Assembly: GCA_963808455.1 (NCBI GenBank)
Contig: CAWEHT010000106.1
Span: 1-40,710, forward strand
Source: CAWEHT01 sp963808455
Lineage (GTDB): Bacteria; Chloroflexota; Anaerolineae; CG2-30-64-16
Length of the DNA stretch: 40,710 bases
Reading direction: 5' to 3'
Shown here: positions 20,449 to 29,361 of the stretch, piece after piece
Numbering within the stretch: position 1 is the stretch's first letter
How the letters are laid out: each line of letters begins with the position of its first letter
Notes under the pieces: model-generated
Told to the model about the DNA's origin: nothing
The model's input: only the letters and a program-made list of their open reading frames with translations
Databases searched by the model: none
Position numbers and translations under genes: made by a program

Positions 20449-22754
20449 ATGTCGAGCCGCGCCCGTTACTGGTGCTTCGCTGACCGGCACAGAAAAGTCG
20501 CAAGCTGGCCGCTGGCGCTCTGCGCAGTGGCCAGCTTGCTTTTCTTGACCGAAGCCGTCTTCTTCCTGTTCTTCCGTAACGTCAACCAGGATGAAGGTTG
20601 GTACCTGTGGGCTGCCAAACTGGTGTTCCAGGGCAAAGTGCCATATCGCGACTTTGCTTACTCACAGACGCCGCTTCTACCTTATGTCTACGGCCTGCCA
20701 CAGTGGGCTTTCGGGCAAGGTCTCTATCAAGGGCGCCTCACAAGCCTCTTGTTTGCAGCCTCGACCTTGTTTCTCGGTGCCAGCCTCGTCCAGCGCCTGG
20801 CACCACGCATCACCTCGCTGGAGCCAATCTGGGCCGTGGCCTGCTATCTCCTGCTGCAAGTCACGGGCCTTTATGCCGCCGCCTATGATGTCGCCTACAC
20901 CGCCCCCTACGCCCCTGCTGGCTGCCTGCTTCTGCTGGCATTCTGGGTGGCGCTGTGTTGTCCAAAGGAAACCTGGCGCAACATCCTGGCGACGTCCTGC
21001 CTCGCCGTGGCCGTGGCCATACGCCTCTCTTGTGCCTCTGCCCTTGTGCCCCTTGGACTTTACCTGACGCTGACCAGCCAGCGGCGCGTGAGAGGACTTC
21101 TCGTGGTCCTCGCTGCGACCCTCGTGATGCTGGCACTAGCCTGCGGCCCTTGCTTTCTGGCGAGTCGCGGCGTTGTGGCATACGATATCTTTGGCTTCCA
21201 CACCGACCGTGTGCCCTTGAGCTGGCAGCTCCATGTCGCTCTCGTCACTATGCTGGAGACGGGCAGAGATTTCGGCGTGCCGGTCCTCCTCGGCACCCTC
21301 GGGCTGCTGCGAATGGCCTGGGTGGCCAGGCGGGCTCGCCGGAGTGATGGGGGTTCGCAACCAGCTGCTGCGGGGCCAGGCGACGAAGCCGCCAACCAGC
21401 GCCCAACAGATCGACGCCCGCCCTCGTTGCGTGAACAGCTTCCGCTGAGGACTTTCTTTTTTGGCCTCGCCATCTTCTTGTCGGGTCGCGGCGATCGGCG
21501 TGGCTCACTTGCTCCCGCGCACGTCCGGCGACTTCTACAATGCACTGCAGCTCCCCCTCCTGGACGTGCTCGCGGCGCTGGCCTTGTGCTCGGGCGCTGG
21601 CGCCTTGCACCAGTTTGTCAATGGAAGCGGCGCCGACGGCCAGAGCCGGGCTGGGGACGGGAGCCGGCTGCCGGCTGTCGAACGGTATCGGCGGGGGCGT
21701 GGGAATTGCCGGGCACGCCGCAGAAACCGCCGGGGCCACGAGAGAAGCCACGCCGCGGCCGTCGGCGATCCTTGTGCCCACCCCCCGGGTGGGGTCTCGT
21801 TTCTCCAGGGTGGCCCGTATCAGCCGGCAGGCTATCGTGTGGCTGCCTCTGCTGGTAGCGCTGGCCTTGAACCTCTATCTGCAAGGCACCACCATGCTCC
21901 GGCCTTATCACGACCTGGTGACGCTGCCGCTGCGGAATCAGGTCGCAATCGTGAAGAGCGCCGCCGGCTTCTTGTCCGCCAATCTGCCGCCCGGCAGCCG
22001 TCTGGTGACGTTCAGCCCACAGTTGGCGGTCGAGTCCGGCCTCGCCCTGGCTCCAGGCTTCGAAATGTCTGTTTTCGGCTATGAGCCCACGTGGACGACC
22101 GAGCAAGCTCTGCACTACAAAGTCGTCAACTCCACGCTGTTGCTGCAGGCGATGAATGACGGAACCGGCGCGGTCGCATTCAGCGATTTTGATCTGGACA
22201 ATACGCTCGCCGCCGTGCGCCCCGCTCTGGAGGCAGCCCTGGCGCGCTCTTACCGCTGGGAGGACACGGCCCCTGGCGCCGGCCCTATACAGGACGACGT
22301 GCGCATATACCTTCCACCCCGCTTCGGGCCGCTGACGATGAGCAACCCAGAACATCTCGACTTCGCCGGCGGCATCGAGCTCATTGGCTACGACCTCACG
22401 CCAGGTCCCTACCAACGCGGCCAACCCATCCGCTTCGCTCTGTACTGGCGGGCCATGACACCGCCGTCGCGCTCCTACACGGTATTCGCCCATCTGGTGA
22501 ATGATCAGGGGACCTTGGCCACCAGTTGGGACAACCCGCCCTGCCATGGTACGTGTCCGACCGATACCTGGCGGGCGGGCGAAACTGTCCGCGATGAGTA
22601 TTCTCTTTCACTTGGACGTGGATGCCAGGCGGGGAAGTACCAACTCGAAATCGGCCTCTATGACCCGGCAACCTTGCAGCGCCTTCCTCTGCTTGCCAGG
22701 CCGCTCCAGGCGCCTTCCGACCGTGTACTGCTTGCCGCTTTGCCCGTGCAGTAA
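20449..22754 (+). CDS. Membrane glycosyltransferase (GT39/GT83-like) with C-terminal beta domain, two frameshifts
   Basis: Polytopic glycosyltransferase using a lipid-linked sugar donor. The first luminal loop holds the acidic NVNQDEGWYLW motif, then GKVPYRDFAYSQTPLLPYVYG, typical of this family in Chloroflexota-like genomes. Many membrane segments follow. One extra G at about 21483 shifts the frame: removing it joins AIFLSG to VAAIGVAHLLPRTSG. A second net +1 change lies somewhere in the linker at 21620-21790. The last part (from about 21800) has a final membrane segment, an extracytoplasmic region and a beta-sandwich-like domain (IELIGYDLTPGPYQRGQPI). ATG at 20449 follows the lipoprotein stop by 14 nt; no strong ribosome site is visible, so coupling is possible. 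Confidence 0.85.
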
Positions 22755-22843
22755 CGCGCGGACGGGCACCGCGGCCCCAACCGATGCCCATCCCGCGCCT
22801 CGGTCCTGCATTCAACTCTGCTGTTGGCCGGTGCAGTGACTCC

Positions 22844-23584
22844 TCAATGCTGCTGCCAGTCCACCTCATGGCATGTGGCGCCCGGGTCAGAACCCACGCC
22901 TTGGTCCACTTCGACGACCGCGCTGATTGGCCGGCCGGCGGCATCCACAACCTGTACAAAGTAGCGGCGGGACGGCCCGAACAACGGAAAATCGTACCGC
23001 CCAAGATCGACTGCCTCAGACTTGCTGGGCCTGGTATCACGCACCGAGTTGAACTCGTCGGTGAGGTGCAGGCGCACTCCCGGGATTGGCGAGCCGCTGC
23101 GATCCGTGACGAGGCCCTCGATCAGCGGATTGCCGCCACAGCCTCCCACAGTGTTCCGGAGCGGCCGTGCCAACGCGAAGGGGAAGTCTCCGCCAAGGTC
23201 CGGGGTCACGGTCACCTGCTCGGTGGCCACAAGAGGCGTGACCGGCACGGCCGTGGCAGGCGGCTCGAAGGTGGGGGTCGGCATGACAAATGGGGTTAGC
23301 ACTTCAGCCAGAGGCGGAATCGGCGGCATGGTCGGGCCAGGTGGCGTCACTATGGCCGTGGCCATCAGGGTAGGCTGGAGGCCAAGAGCCAACGGCGTCG
23401 AGACCACCGCGTTCGCGGCGATGCCCGGCGTGCTGGTAGATGTCAGCAGCTGCGGCACCCCAGTCGCTACAACTTGCCCGCTCGAGGAAAACTTATGGAG
23501 GAGATACCAGCCACCAAGCAGCGCGCCGCCGAGTAGCACCACAATGACAAGAACGAAAGCAAGCACATAGCCGCGTCGCGGCAT
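22844..23584 (-). CDS. Membrane-anchored Pro/Thr-rich protein with a carboxypeptidase-regulatory-like domain
   Basis: 246 residues. One N-terminal membrane anchor (YVLAFVLVIVVLLGGALLGG), a Pro/Thr/Val-rich extracellular stalk of about 100 residues, then a beta-sandwich like the carboxypeptidase-regulatory/SdrD-B type folds (IEGLVTDRSGSPIPGVRLHL). ATG at 23584 is preferred over an in-frame TTG 12 nt earlier, because GGAGAGAGG sits directly before it. It converges on the glycosyltransferase gene. Function unknown; surface display or adhesion is possible. Confidence 0.75.
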   Translation of the reverse strand: MPRRGYVLAFVLVIVVLLGGALLGGWYLLHKFSSSGQVVATGVPQLLTSTSTPGIAANAVVSTPLALGLQPTLMATAIVTPPGPTMPPIPPLAEVLTPFVMPTPTFEPPATAVPVTPLVATEQVTVTPDLGGDFPFALARPLRNTVGGCGGNPLIEGLVTDRSGSPIPGVRLHLTDEFNSVRDTRPSKSEAVDLGRYDFPLFGPSRRYFVQVVDAAGRPISAVVEVDQGVGSDPGATCHEVDWQQH

Positions 23585-23623
23585 TCCTCTCTCCAATCTT
23601 GCTTGGCGCGGACAAGCCTCAAT

Positions 23624-23652
23624 TTGCGCATTCGCGGCGCACCTGCTAAAAT
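23624..23652 (+). promoter_or_regulatory. Promoter of the tRNA-Val gene
   Basis: TTGCGC (23624-23629) and TAAAAT (23647-23652) are separated by 17 nt. The -10 box ends 12 nt before the mature tRNA 5' end. Confidence 0.55.
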
Positions 23653-23664
23653 TACCGGCCGTTG

Positions 23665-23738
<74 letters not shown>

Positions 23739-23754
23739 CTCAGCTCGATCACAT

Positions 23755-23781
23755 GGCGCTCCCTGGCCAAGCTGGGGCGCC
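23755..23781 (+). terminator. Hairpin downstream of the tRNA
   Basis: GGCGCTCC pairs with GGGGCGCC (8 bp including one G-T pair) around an 11-nt loop, 17 nt after the tRNA. No T tract. Apart from this and the hairpin at 24042-24068, nothing is recognised in the gap 23739-24131. Confidence 0.35.
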
Positions 23782-24041
23782 GCAAGCATCCGGCCCTTGG
23801 TCCAAGCCCTGCTAATTAGCCTTCGTGGGGCTCTTCTTTTCTGAGCGGCGCCGTGAAGCAGTTGGATTATGCACCGGAAGGGCGCTGGCTGTCAAAGCTG
23901 GCCTTCCCTCGCAGGGCAAGGGGCGCCGGGAGGCAAGGTCCAAACCTTCGCCTCGAGGAAGCCGGGCCCGGCGCAGTACTTTCTACCGTCGTAATTTCTA
24001 CCGTTACACCATTGGACAACTGGCTGCCTTTCCCCAACGTC

Positions 24042-24068
24042 GGCATCCCCGGCCGGCCCGGGGATGCC
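24042..24068 (-). terminator. 11-bp GC hairpin downstream of the DUF5343-like gene
   Basis: GGCATCCCCGG pairs perfectly with CCGGGGATGCC around a 5-nt loop, 64 nt after the minus-strand stop at 24132. No T tract, so it is a possible Rho-assisted or bidirectional terminator. Confidence 0.45.
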
Positions 24069-24131
24069 TCGTCCGGCACATCGGCGCAGCACCGACCAAC
24101 AAATGGGCCATGCCCTCCAGCGAGCTCGCTT

Positions 24132-24875
24132 TTAGCCGAGGTAACGGTCCACCAGCTCCATCAACCTCTCAAAAGCGATGAACCACTTGATCTGTGCCTC
24201 GTGCGTCCACTCGACGCTGAAGCTTGGGAACTTGCCCAACAATATCTGGACCATGTAGGCAGCGCGGGGGTTCTGCGCCGCTTCGGCGCGCATCTGGAGC
24301 ACCTCACCCTGTGCAACCTGGCCCACATCCTCGGTTGGGCCGGGGTTGCGCGCCACCGCGCGCCTGCCCGCCTGCCCTCGGGGGCGGTGCGTCCGGCCGC
24401 CCCGCTCCTTCAATGCCTTTATGAGTGGCGATACCGTGATACCAGCTTCGTTGGCTGCAGACAGGAAAAAACTCTGGCTCTTTCTCACAGTATCACCGCT
24501 CAGGCCAGCAGCCTGAAAACGCTCCGCCAGCTGAGCCGGTGTCGCTCTTGTGAGATCAAACGAACGTTGACTTGAGCCAAGCAAGAAGCTATAAGACCGC
24601 TCGAGCGTCTCACTGAGGAATGCCTGACGTTGGCTACCGTCGCTTTGTACCAATTCTCGCAGTGACTCCAACGGCGTGCCGTCGTCATCGATCAGATCCA
24701 GGTAGCGCAACGCGTGGGTGAGCTGGCGTTGTACCGTGGAGGAAAGCCCGGGTAAGGCACTAGAGTCGATACGCGGAGGTATCCCGTTCTCCTTCAGAAA
24801 GTCCAGATAGCCACTGAAGGTTCGATAAGTCACATAGGGAGGCAGCAGTTGATGCCTTGATTGAATCAGCCCCAT
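24132..24875 (-). CDS. DUF5343-like protein
   Basis: 247 residues, soluble, no signal or membrane segment. The N-terminal pattern (LPPYVTYRTFSGYLDFL, then GIPPRIDSSALPGLSSTVQRQL) and the ALRYLDLIDDDGTP segment match what is known of the DUF5343 family, which looks helical and winged-helix-like. Function is not established; some members occur near defence or regulatory genes. A low-complexity Arg/Gly segment (RGGRTHRPRGQAGRRAV) separates the N- and C-terminal helical parts. ATG at 24875 is chosen because GGGAG lies 7 nt upstream. A promoter-like pair of boxes is found 50-80 nt further upstream. Confidence 0.75.
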   Translation of the reverse strand: MGLIQSRHQLLPPYVTYRTFSGYLDFLKENGIPPRIDSSALPGLSSTVQRQLTHALRYLDLIDDDGTPLESLRELVQSDGSQRQAFLSETLERSYSFLLGSSQRSFDLTRATPAQLAERFQAAGLSGDTVRKSQSFFLSAANEAGITVSPLIKALKERGGRTHRPRGQAGRRAVARNPGPTEDVGQVAQGEVLQMRAEAAQNPRAAYMVQILLGKFPSFSVEWTHEAQIKWFIAFERLMELVDRYLG

Positions 24876-24927
24876 CTGCCAGCTCCCGAACGTCTCCGCG
24901 CCATGCGCCTCCTCAGATCTTCCATAC

Positions 24928-24956
24928 CATATACCACAGAATCGATGCTGTGTAAA
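24928..24956 (-). promoter_or_regulatory. Candidate promoter of the DUF5343-like gene
   Basis: On the minus strand TTTACA (24951-24956) and TATATG (24928-24933) are separated by 17 nt, about 50 nt upstream of the start codon. It sits in a locally AT-rich patch. Confidence 0.5.
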
Positions 24957-25289
24957 TACCCTATCTGCACCTCTTGAGTTCCTGGCACGGAAGTCCTGGC
25001 ATCGCCTGTACGGCGCCTGACCGGCTCACAACCAGAAAATGGCGCTCACAGAAGCCCTGCTGCGGCCCATTTCGCCGACGCTGGGGAGAAAAGTGGGGAG
25101 CGCTTGCAGCAGGTGGATGACCCTACTGGGTGTGGGCTGACCGGAGTCAGTCATGGGTATAGCACCAATTAACACCATATCGCTCATGCCTGGTATCGCA
25201 GGAATCAAGTGGTATCCTCGTGTATGGCAGTATAGTCCACAATATACCCGCCCAGAGCGGTATTCTGTGGATAACTCTCATCCTAATGT

Positions 25290-25487
25290 ATGGAGGGCTC
25301 CGAGCACAATCAAGGCCAAGGCCTTGGCAACCCGGCCGGTGCTAAGACCTCGGCAGCCGCACTCTCCACCGCAATCCGGCGCGCACGCGAAATTGATGCG
25401 GCAGAAAATACTTTCCGACAGTTCGACACCCAGGGACAGGCCGCTGGTCCGTCGCCGCCTGAGTCGGGCCTGCCTCACTTAGCCTAG
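25290..25487 (+). CDS. Possible small ORF, unrecognised
   Basis: 65 codons in the 797-base gap 24876-25672. The middle could form an amphipathic helix (TAIRRAREIDAAENTFRQF). No ribosome site is visible before the ATG and codon use is only mildly biased, so it may not be real. The rest of the gap holds the promoters and inverted repeats listed separately. Confidence 0.15.
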   Translation: MEGSEHNQGQGLGNPAGAKTSAAALSTAIRRAREIDAAENTFRQFDTQGQAAGPSPPESGLPHLA

Positions 25488-25511
25488 GGAAGCACGTGCC
25501 CTTTTGGGCTT

Positions 25512-25540
25512 TTGACAGATGGACGGAGCTGTAGTATATT
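25512..25540 (+). promoter_or_regulatory. Near-consensus promoter of the corrinoid methyltransferase operon
   Basis: TTGACA (25512-25517) and TATATT (25535-25540) are separated by 17 nt, the strongest sigma70-type match in the window. Transcription should start near 25547, leaving a leader of about 125 nt before the first corrinoid-protein gene. Confidence 0.7.
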
Positions 25541-25548
25541 CCCTTTGT

Positions 25549-25564
25549 CTGACCATTTGGTCAG
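25549..25564. promoter_or_regulatory. Palindromic operator at the operon transcription start
   Basis: CTGACCA and TGGTCAG form a perfect 7-bp inverted repeat around TT, starting 9 nt after the -10 box. A repressor bound here would cover the start site. The GntR/HutC-type regulator encoded inside the operon is the obvious candidate, although the palindrome also resembles TetR-type sites. Confidence 0.55.
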
Positions 25565-25672
25565 TCGTCTAACAAGCACTGGCCATGCTCGCCGCGTGGG
25601 GCGAGCAGCCATGTGTTCTGCTGCGGTAGTCCGCTTTCAGCCGAGTTCCCGTGTCTACAAAGGAGGTAGACT

Positions 25673-26380
25673 ATGAGCCTTTCAGAGGCGCGACAGAGGG
25701 AGCTGCAAGCCCATCTCAAGCAAGCCATAGATAATCTCGATGAAACTGGTGGCGTCGCGCTCGCCAGGTCAGCGCTGGCAGAGGACATCACGCCTTTGGA
25801 GCTCTTCAAAGCCGTGATCGAGCCGGTGATGAAGGAAATCGGCGATGCCTTTTCCCGGCTGGAGGTTTTCCTGCCCGATCTCATGCGCGCCGGGGCGGTG
25901 GTCAAGGCCATGCAGCTGCAGGTGCTCGAGCCGGCGGTGCGCGCCTCGGGCGGCGCCACGGGGTCAGCCGGCACGATCGTGATCGGCACAACCCAGGGCG
26001 ACATTCACGACATCGGCAAGAACATGGTCGCTTTGATGCTGCAAGTAAATGGCTTCAAAGTTGTGGACCTCGGCACTGACGTCAGCCCCGCCGGGTTCCT
26101 GGAAGCTGCGCGCCGGGAACAGGCCGATATCATCGCGATGTCCGCCCTGTTGACTCCTTCGGTGCCCTATATCAAGGACCTGGTCGCCCGGCTGGTCGCC
26201 CTGGGGGAACGGGATCGTTACCTGCTGATCGCCGGTGGCGCCCCGATCACCCGCGAATGGGCCGGTGCCGTCGGGTTAGATGGTTTCGGGGAGGACGCGC
26301 CTGAGGCAGTGACAGTTTGTCACCGCCTCATTGCGCGTCGGGCGGCTGTCGAGGAACAGGGAGCTGAGCACAGGTCTTGA
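25673..26380 (+). CDS. Corrinoid protein 1 (methyltransferase cognate, MtbC/MtmC-like)
   Basis: Cobalamin-carrying methyl shuttle, 235 residues, cytoplasmic. The N-terminal helical cap domain (about 1-95) is followed by the Rossmann-like B12-binding domain with GDIHDIGKN (D110, H112, G115), where the His is the lower cobalt ligand, and a later AGGAP loop. In this family Co(I) takes a methyl group from the substrate through its methyltransferase and passes it on to a second enzyme. AAAGGAGGT lies 7 nt before the ATG, a very strong ribosome site. It is first in the operon and paired with the methyltransferase 43 nt downstream. Confidence 0.95.
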   Translation: MSLSEARQRELQAHLKQAIDNLDETGGVALARSALAEDITPLELFKAVIEPVMKEIGDAFSRLEVFLPDLMRAGAVVKAMQLQVLEPAVRASGGATGSAGTIVIGTTQGDIHDIGKNMVALMLQVNGFKVVDLGTDVSPAGFLEAARREQADIIAMSALLTPSVPYIKDLVARLVALGERDRYLLIAGGAPITREWAGAVGLDGFGEDAPEAVTVCHRLIARRAAVEEQGAEHRS

Positions 26381-26423
26381 GAGACCTTCGGTCTGCCTAT
26401 AGCTCTTGGCGCAGGGGGCAAGT

Positions 26424-27810
26424 ATGAGGAACACGACCCGTCTGTTGGACGTGCTGGACCGAGCCGAATCGGGCCAAATCGTGGAAGAATCCTACTGGGA
26501 CATGCAAATCGTGCCGGCAGCGATGGCCAGGCTGCAGGCCGAATTCGACATCAGGCCGAAACCTGCCGGCGAAGTGATCGTGCCGGCCGATGACGCGCTG
26601 GCCGATCGCGTATTCGACGCCGGGCTGGCGCTGGCCGAGCGTGTGGGCGCCTTCTGTGTCAGCACCTCCAGGCGCTTATGTTTCAGCCGTAGCGAGATCC
26701 TGGCAGTCCTCGGGACCGCCCCGCTTGAAGTCACCTTGGGCGAGGGCAACGACAGGCACACGGAGCGCAAGCGCCGTGTGGAGGACACTGCCGCCGTGAC
26801 AATCAAGGGCGGTGGGGTGGGCACACCCGTGCCCGAGGACCTGTACCTGGCGGTGACGCAATCGTACGCCCAGGAGCCATTGATCGACGCGGTGATCAAT
26901 TGCACGCTGGAAGGCGTTTATGGCCGCGAGATCCGCAGCCGTTCACCCTGGGAAGTGCTGGCCGGGTGGCACGAGGCGGAGCTATCCAAGGCTGCATGCC
27001 GGCGCGCCGGCCGTCCCCGGGCTGGCACTCGGTTGCGTCGAGAATGCCGTCTCTGAAGTGTCTGAGCTGTCGGCCACCTCTTACGGCGGCTTCTCGCCCA
27101 ATGACTGGCACCATGTGGCCATGATCTCGGAGTTCAAGACCGACTACATGGCGCTTTCCAAGCTGGCACACCAGGTACGCACCGGCAGCATTATCCACGC
27201 GTTCTACAACACAATCTACGGCGGCTCCTGCGGTGGGCGCGAAGGCATGGCCGTCGCTATCGCCGGCGGATGCATCCTGTTGCAGATGCTTTACATGACC
27301 AACACCCATTCGGTGTCGCCGGCCCATCCCTTTTTTGACAACGACACGACGGCAGAAATCATGCAGGCTATCAGCCTTGGGCAGCAAGCCCTCGCCCGCA
27401 ACTCGCGCCTCTTGACCGACGTCGTCATTACGCCGGTCTCCGGCCCCGGCACCAAGGCGCTGCTGTACGAGTGTGCCGCGATGGCGATCATGGCGACGGC
27501 ATCGGGCGCTTGCGGCCTGATTGGCCCACGCTCAGCCGCTGGGATCCATTCGTCACATGTCTCCGGGCTCGAGGCTCGCTTTACGGCCGAGGTTGCGTGG
27601 GCAGCCACCGGCATGTCACGGCAAGATGCCGACGGCCTGGTCCGCAGCCTGGAGTCGCTCTATCATCCGCACTTGAACCAACGCCCTGCCGGGCAGCCGT
27701 TCGTCGAGGTGTATGACCCGGTGACCGTGCGGCCGCGAGCAGCCTGGCTGGAAACCTACGAGCAAGTCAAGGATGAGCTCAGGAAGATGGGGCTTACCCT
27801 GCCCCTGTGA
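26424..27810 (+). CDS. MtmB-like corrinoid methyltransferase 1, no pyrrolysine codon, one frameshift
   Basis: About 460 residues when joined. The pattern follows monomethylamine methyltransferase MtmB: an opening DVLDRAESG, the GAFCVSTSRRLCFSRSEI block, SPWEVLAGWHEAELSKAA, then RAGRP, SGPGTKALLYE, GLEARFTAEVAWAATGMS and the ending QVKDELRKMGL. The frame breaks at a C4 run (27015-27018); with one C removed, RRAGRP runs straight into GLALGCVENAVSEV. No in-frame TAG is needed anywhere. The segment where MtmB carries pyrrolysine reads SEVSELSATSYGG. The usual AGPCTEM-like motif reads SGPGTKA here, so this copy is the most divergent. ATG at 26424 follows GGGGG. Confidence 0.88.
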
Positions 27811-27882
27811 CAGATGAGCCAGGCCGTCAGGCATTCAGGGTAGGGCTCGGACCGATGCGACGGCTGGCCAACTCGAGGTGCT

Positions 27883-28648
27883 ATGGCAGCGAACGGACGC
27901 GTGCGTCAGGCCCAAGAAATCGAGAATGCCCTGTTGGCACGCATCCAGACAGGGCAGGATGTGGATGGCCGCCTGCCGTCCGAAACCGATCTCGCGGCCC
28001 AATTCGGCGTGAGCCGGGTAACTGTCCGCGAGGCACTTTCGGCGCTTGAACGGCAGGGGCTGGTGATCCGTAAGCAAGGGCTCGGCACCTTCATCAACCG
28101 CAAGACGGCCGAAATCCAGACCCGCCTCGAAGAGTGCGTCGAGTATAGCGAGCTCATTCGCCGTGCAGGTTACGAGTCCGGTGTCGCCCACCTGAGCTTC
28201 CAGAAAGAGGCCGCCTCCGAGGGGCTCGCCGAGCGCCTGCTGGTCGAACCGGGCGCTCCGGTCCTGGCCATACGCAAGGTCTTCACCGCCAACGGCCGCC
28301 CTGTAATCTACTGCATCAACGCCATCCCCTTGGCCCTTGTCAGCCCGGAGCGCGGGCTGGCCCTTGTCAAGGAAATCGTGCCGAGGCTATCGATATACTC
28401 CCTGTTGGCCCGCTGGTTCGATCAACGGGTGATGTACCAGGTCGCGGCATGTGACCGCCAGCCTGGCGACCGCCGAGATCGCCCGTGGGTTGAACTGTCG
28501 CGCGGGCTGCCCCTTGCTTTTGATTGCAGATGTCGGCTACAACGATCGGCAACGACCATTGTTCGCCGGCGACTCGTATTACGTCCCGGACAAGATCCAT
28601 TTTCGCCTCGTGCGCAAGCCCGTCTACGAGGTGCAAGACTTGCCCTAG
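27883..28648 (+). CDS. GntR/HutC-type transcriptional regulator, one frameshift
   Basis: About 254 residues. An N-terminal winged helix-turn-helix (GRLPSETDLAAQFGVSRVTV, then REALSALERQGLV) is followed by a UTRA-type ligand-binding domain (VLAIRKVFTANGRPVIYCIN). The frame breaks near 28447: one extra base separates MYQVAA from VTASLATAEIARGL; the rest, to VYEVQDLP, is in the new frame. UTRA domains bind small metabolites, so it probably senses the substrate or a product of the pathway. It lies inside the operon between the first and second methyltransferase sets. GAGG lies before the ATG. Confidence 0.88.
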
Positions 28649-28665
28649 TGCATGGAGGAATTGCT

Positions 28666-29361
28666 ATGAGTGAACCGGAAGTGTTCGAATCGTTGCGGAC
28701 GGCCATCCTGGAGGGCGATGAGGCTCTGTCAACCCATATCGCCGGCCAGCTTAGCGGCGACGTCCCGCTGCTGATGCAGGCAGTCGACGTTGCCATAAAG
28801 ACGATCAAAGAGGTAGGCGAGCGCTTCGGGCGAGGCGACTGCTTCCTGCCCGAGATGGTGCTCGCGGCGGAGAGCATGTTGGCCTTCATGAAGATCGCCA
28901 CACCCCTGTTGGAGCAGGCCACCGGCAAGGTGCGCAAGGCCGGCAAAGTCGTCCTCGGCACGGTCAAGGGCGATATTCATACCATCGGCAAAGATATCGT
29001 CGCTACCATGCTGAGTGCGTCGGGCTTCGAGGTTGTCGACCTCGGCGTTGACGTCGCGCCCATGGACGTGATCAAAGCCGCCGAATCTTCCAGCGCGCAG
29101 ATCATCGGCCTTTCTGCCCTGATGACCACTTCGATGCCCTATCAACAGGAGACCATCTCGCTGTTGAACGAGCTGAAGATGCGCGGCAGATTCTGGGTCA
29201 TCGTGGGTGGCGGGCCCGTCACCTCCGACTATGCCCGGCGTATCGGCGCCGACGGCTGGGCAGCCGATGCAGCCACCGCCGTGCGTGTCTGCGAACAGAT
29301 GCTCGGCAACCAGGGGCAGCCATCCGGAAAATCCCTGATTTACGAGGAGAAGGGACGATGA
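28666..29361 (+). CDS. Corrinoid protein 2
   Basis: 231 residues. Helical cap domain followed by a B12-binding domain with KGDIHTIGKD (D103, H105, G108), the SALMTTS loop and VGGGPV. Same fold and role as the first corrinoid protein, but clearly diverged in sequence. ATG at 28666 is preceded by GGAGG at 7 nt. Its TGA overlaps the ATG of the next methyltransferase by 4 nt (ATGA), which ties this corrinoid protein to that enzyme. Confidence 0.95.
   Translation: MSEPEVFESLRTAILEGDEALSTHIAGQLSGDVPLLMQAVDVAIKTIKEVGERFGRGDCFLPEMVLAAESMLAFMKIATPLLEQATGKVRKAGKVVLGTVKGDIHTIGKDIVATMLSASGFEVVDLGVDVAPMDVIKAAESSSAQIIGLSALMTTSMPYQQETISLLNELKMRGRFWVIVGGGPVTSDYARRIGADGWAADAATAVRVCEQMLGNQGQPSGKSLIYEEKGR

Noticed and set aside
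23853..24575. Plus-strand open frame over the tRNA downstream region and the DUF5343-like gene
   Set aside because: Most of it lies antisense to the DUF5343-like gene and shows no family pattern.
26381..26423. Amber-stop read-through as explanation of the broken methyltransferase frames
   Set aside because: The breaks are frame changes at homopolymers or single bases, not in-frame TAG codons.
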